Made by a program: the position numbers and the translations under genes
Assembly (NCBI GenBank): GCA_964475125.1
Contig: CAYYWP010000057.1
Location: 1 to 22,469, forward strand
Length of the DNA stretch: 22,469 nt
Source of the DNA: CAYYWP01 sp964475125
GTDB lineage: Bacteria; Desulfobacterota; Binatia; HRBIN30; CADEER01
Reading direction: 5' to 3'
Part shown: positions 22,241 to 22,469 of the stretch, one piece after another
Layout: every line of letters starts with the position of its first letter
Numbering within the stretch: position 1 is the first letter of the stretch
The notes under the pieces: generated by a model
Seen by the model: the letters and a program-made list of their open reading frames with translations, nothing else
Database searches by the model: none
What the model was told of the DNA's origin: nothing

Positions 22241-22469
22241 GTGAGACGAAGGCATCGACGCCTCACACGCCGTGAGTTTCTCGCCGGCAGCGCCGCGACC
22301 GGCGTGGCCTTGAGCCTGCCGGGATTCTTGGCCGGCTGCGGCTCGGATGACAAGCCGCCGCCGGCGAGTACGGCGACGCCGACGGCCACCGCGACGCCGC
22401 AGGCGACCGCCACCCCCACCCCGATCCCGCAGCCGCGCGAGCAGCGCACGCTGCACTTCGACCTGTCGT
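22241..22469 (+). CDS. Tat-exported lipoprotein, 5' part only
   Basis: The frame runs off the window end, so only about 76 residues are visible. The N-terminus carries a twin-arginine motif, TRREFLAG, then a hydrophobic stretch (GVALSLPGFLAG) ending in a lipobox with Cys (GFLAGC, near residue 33). A low-complexity Ala-Thr-Pro linker (TATPTATATPQATATPTP) follows, and the last visible residues are REQRTLHFDLS. A Tat-dependent, folded, lipid-anchored enzyme or binding protein is predicted; the domain lies beyond the edge. The GTG at 22241 was chosen because it gives a short basic n-region; the ribosome binding site is weak. Confidence 0.65.
   Translation, partial: MRRRHRRLTRREFLAGSAATGVALSLPGFLAGCGSDDKPPPASTATPTATATPQATATPTPIPQPREQRTLHFDLS

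Overview
The window is GC-rich throughout. It is densely packed with long genes on both strands and has a Gram-negative character: Tat and lipoprotein signals, a periplasmic c-type cytochrome, and a secreted lipoprotein hydrolase. The gene mix is two DMSO-reductase-family molybdoenzymes, a xanthine-dehydrogenase-family large subunit, a MetE-like protein, PEP-synthase-like phosphotransfer proteins and PIN-type toxin-antitoxin remnants. This fits an uncultured soil or sediment bacterium of the deltaproteobacterial or Binatota kind. That placement is inference from gene content only.

Left part (1-8.3 kb): an alpha/beta hydrolase (+) converges on a GlcG/HbpS-type heme-binding protein (-). The latter is divergent from a monoheme cytochrome c (+), which converges on an unrecognised polytopic membrane protein (-). 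A GC-rich 195-bp element with 23-bp inverted ends separates that protein from a TraB/PrgY-type membrane protein and a sulfotransferase-like gene (both -). Two exported proteins follow, a DUF4412-like protein and an SGNH-hydrolase lipoprotein (both -).

Middle part (8.3-17.4 kb): this is a molybdoenzyme-rich catabolic-looking region. It holds a BisC-like molybdopterin oxidoreductase (-) and a MetE/alkyl-transferase-like protein coupled to a tautomerase (-). Divergent from that pair is an orphan xanthine-dehydrogenase-family molybdenum subunit (+). It converges on a large acetylene-hydratase-like molybdo/tungsto-enzyme (-) with an unusual iron-sulfur motif. The stretch at 10,550-10,692 looks like a sequencing or assembly artefact: poly-G meeting poly-C between inverted repeats.

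Right part (17.4-22.5 kb): a tRNA-Arg(TCG) is followed by two adjacent AbrB/PIN toxin-antitoxin modules. Both antitoxins are intact and both toxins are broken, one frameshifted and one truncated. Next come a MITE-like repeat and a translationally coupled pair that together make a split PEP-synthase-like phosphotransferase. One protein carries the phospho-histidine swivelling domain, the other the ATP-grasp domain fused to a cyclic-nucleotide-binding domain. The organisation recalls anaerobic phenylphosphate synthase, with a cNMP sensor where that enzyme has a CBS subunit. The window ends inside a Tat-exported lipoprotein gene.

Two dispersed repeat families were recognised. One is a hairpin-rich MITE-like element at about 971-1131 and, in opposite orientation, 18,850-18,947. 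The other is a TTAAC-rich palindromic element at two convergent gene junctions (about 1,133-1,175 and 14,674-14,789).
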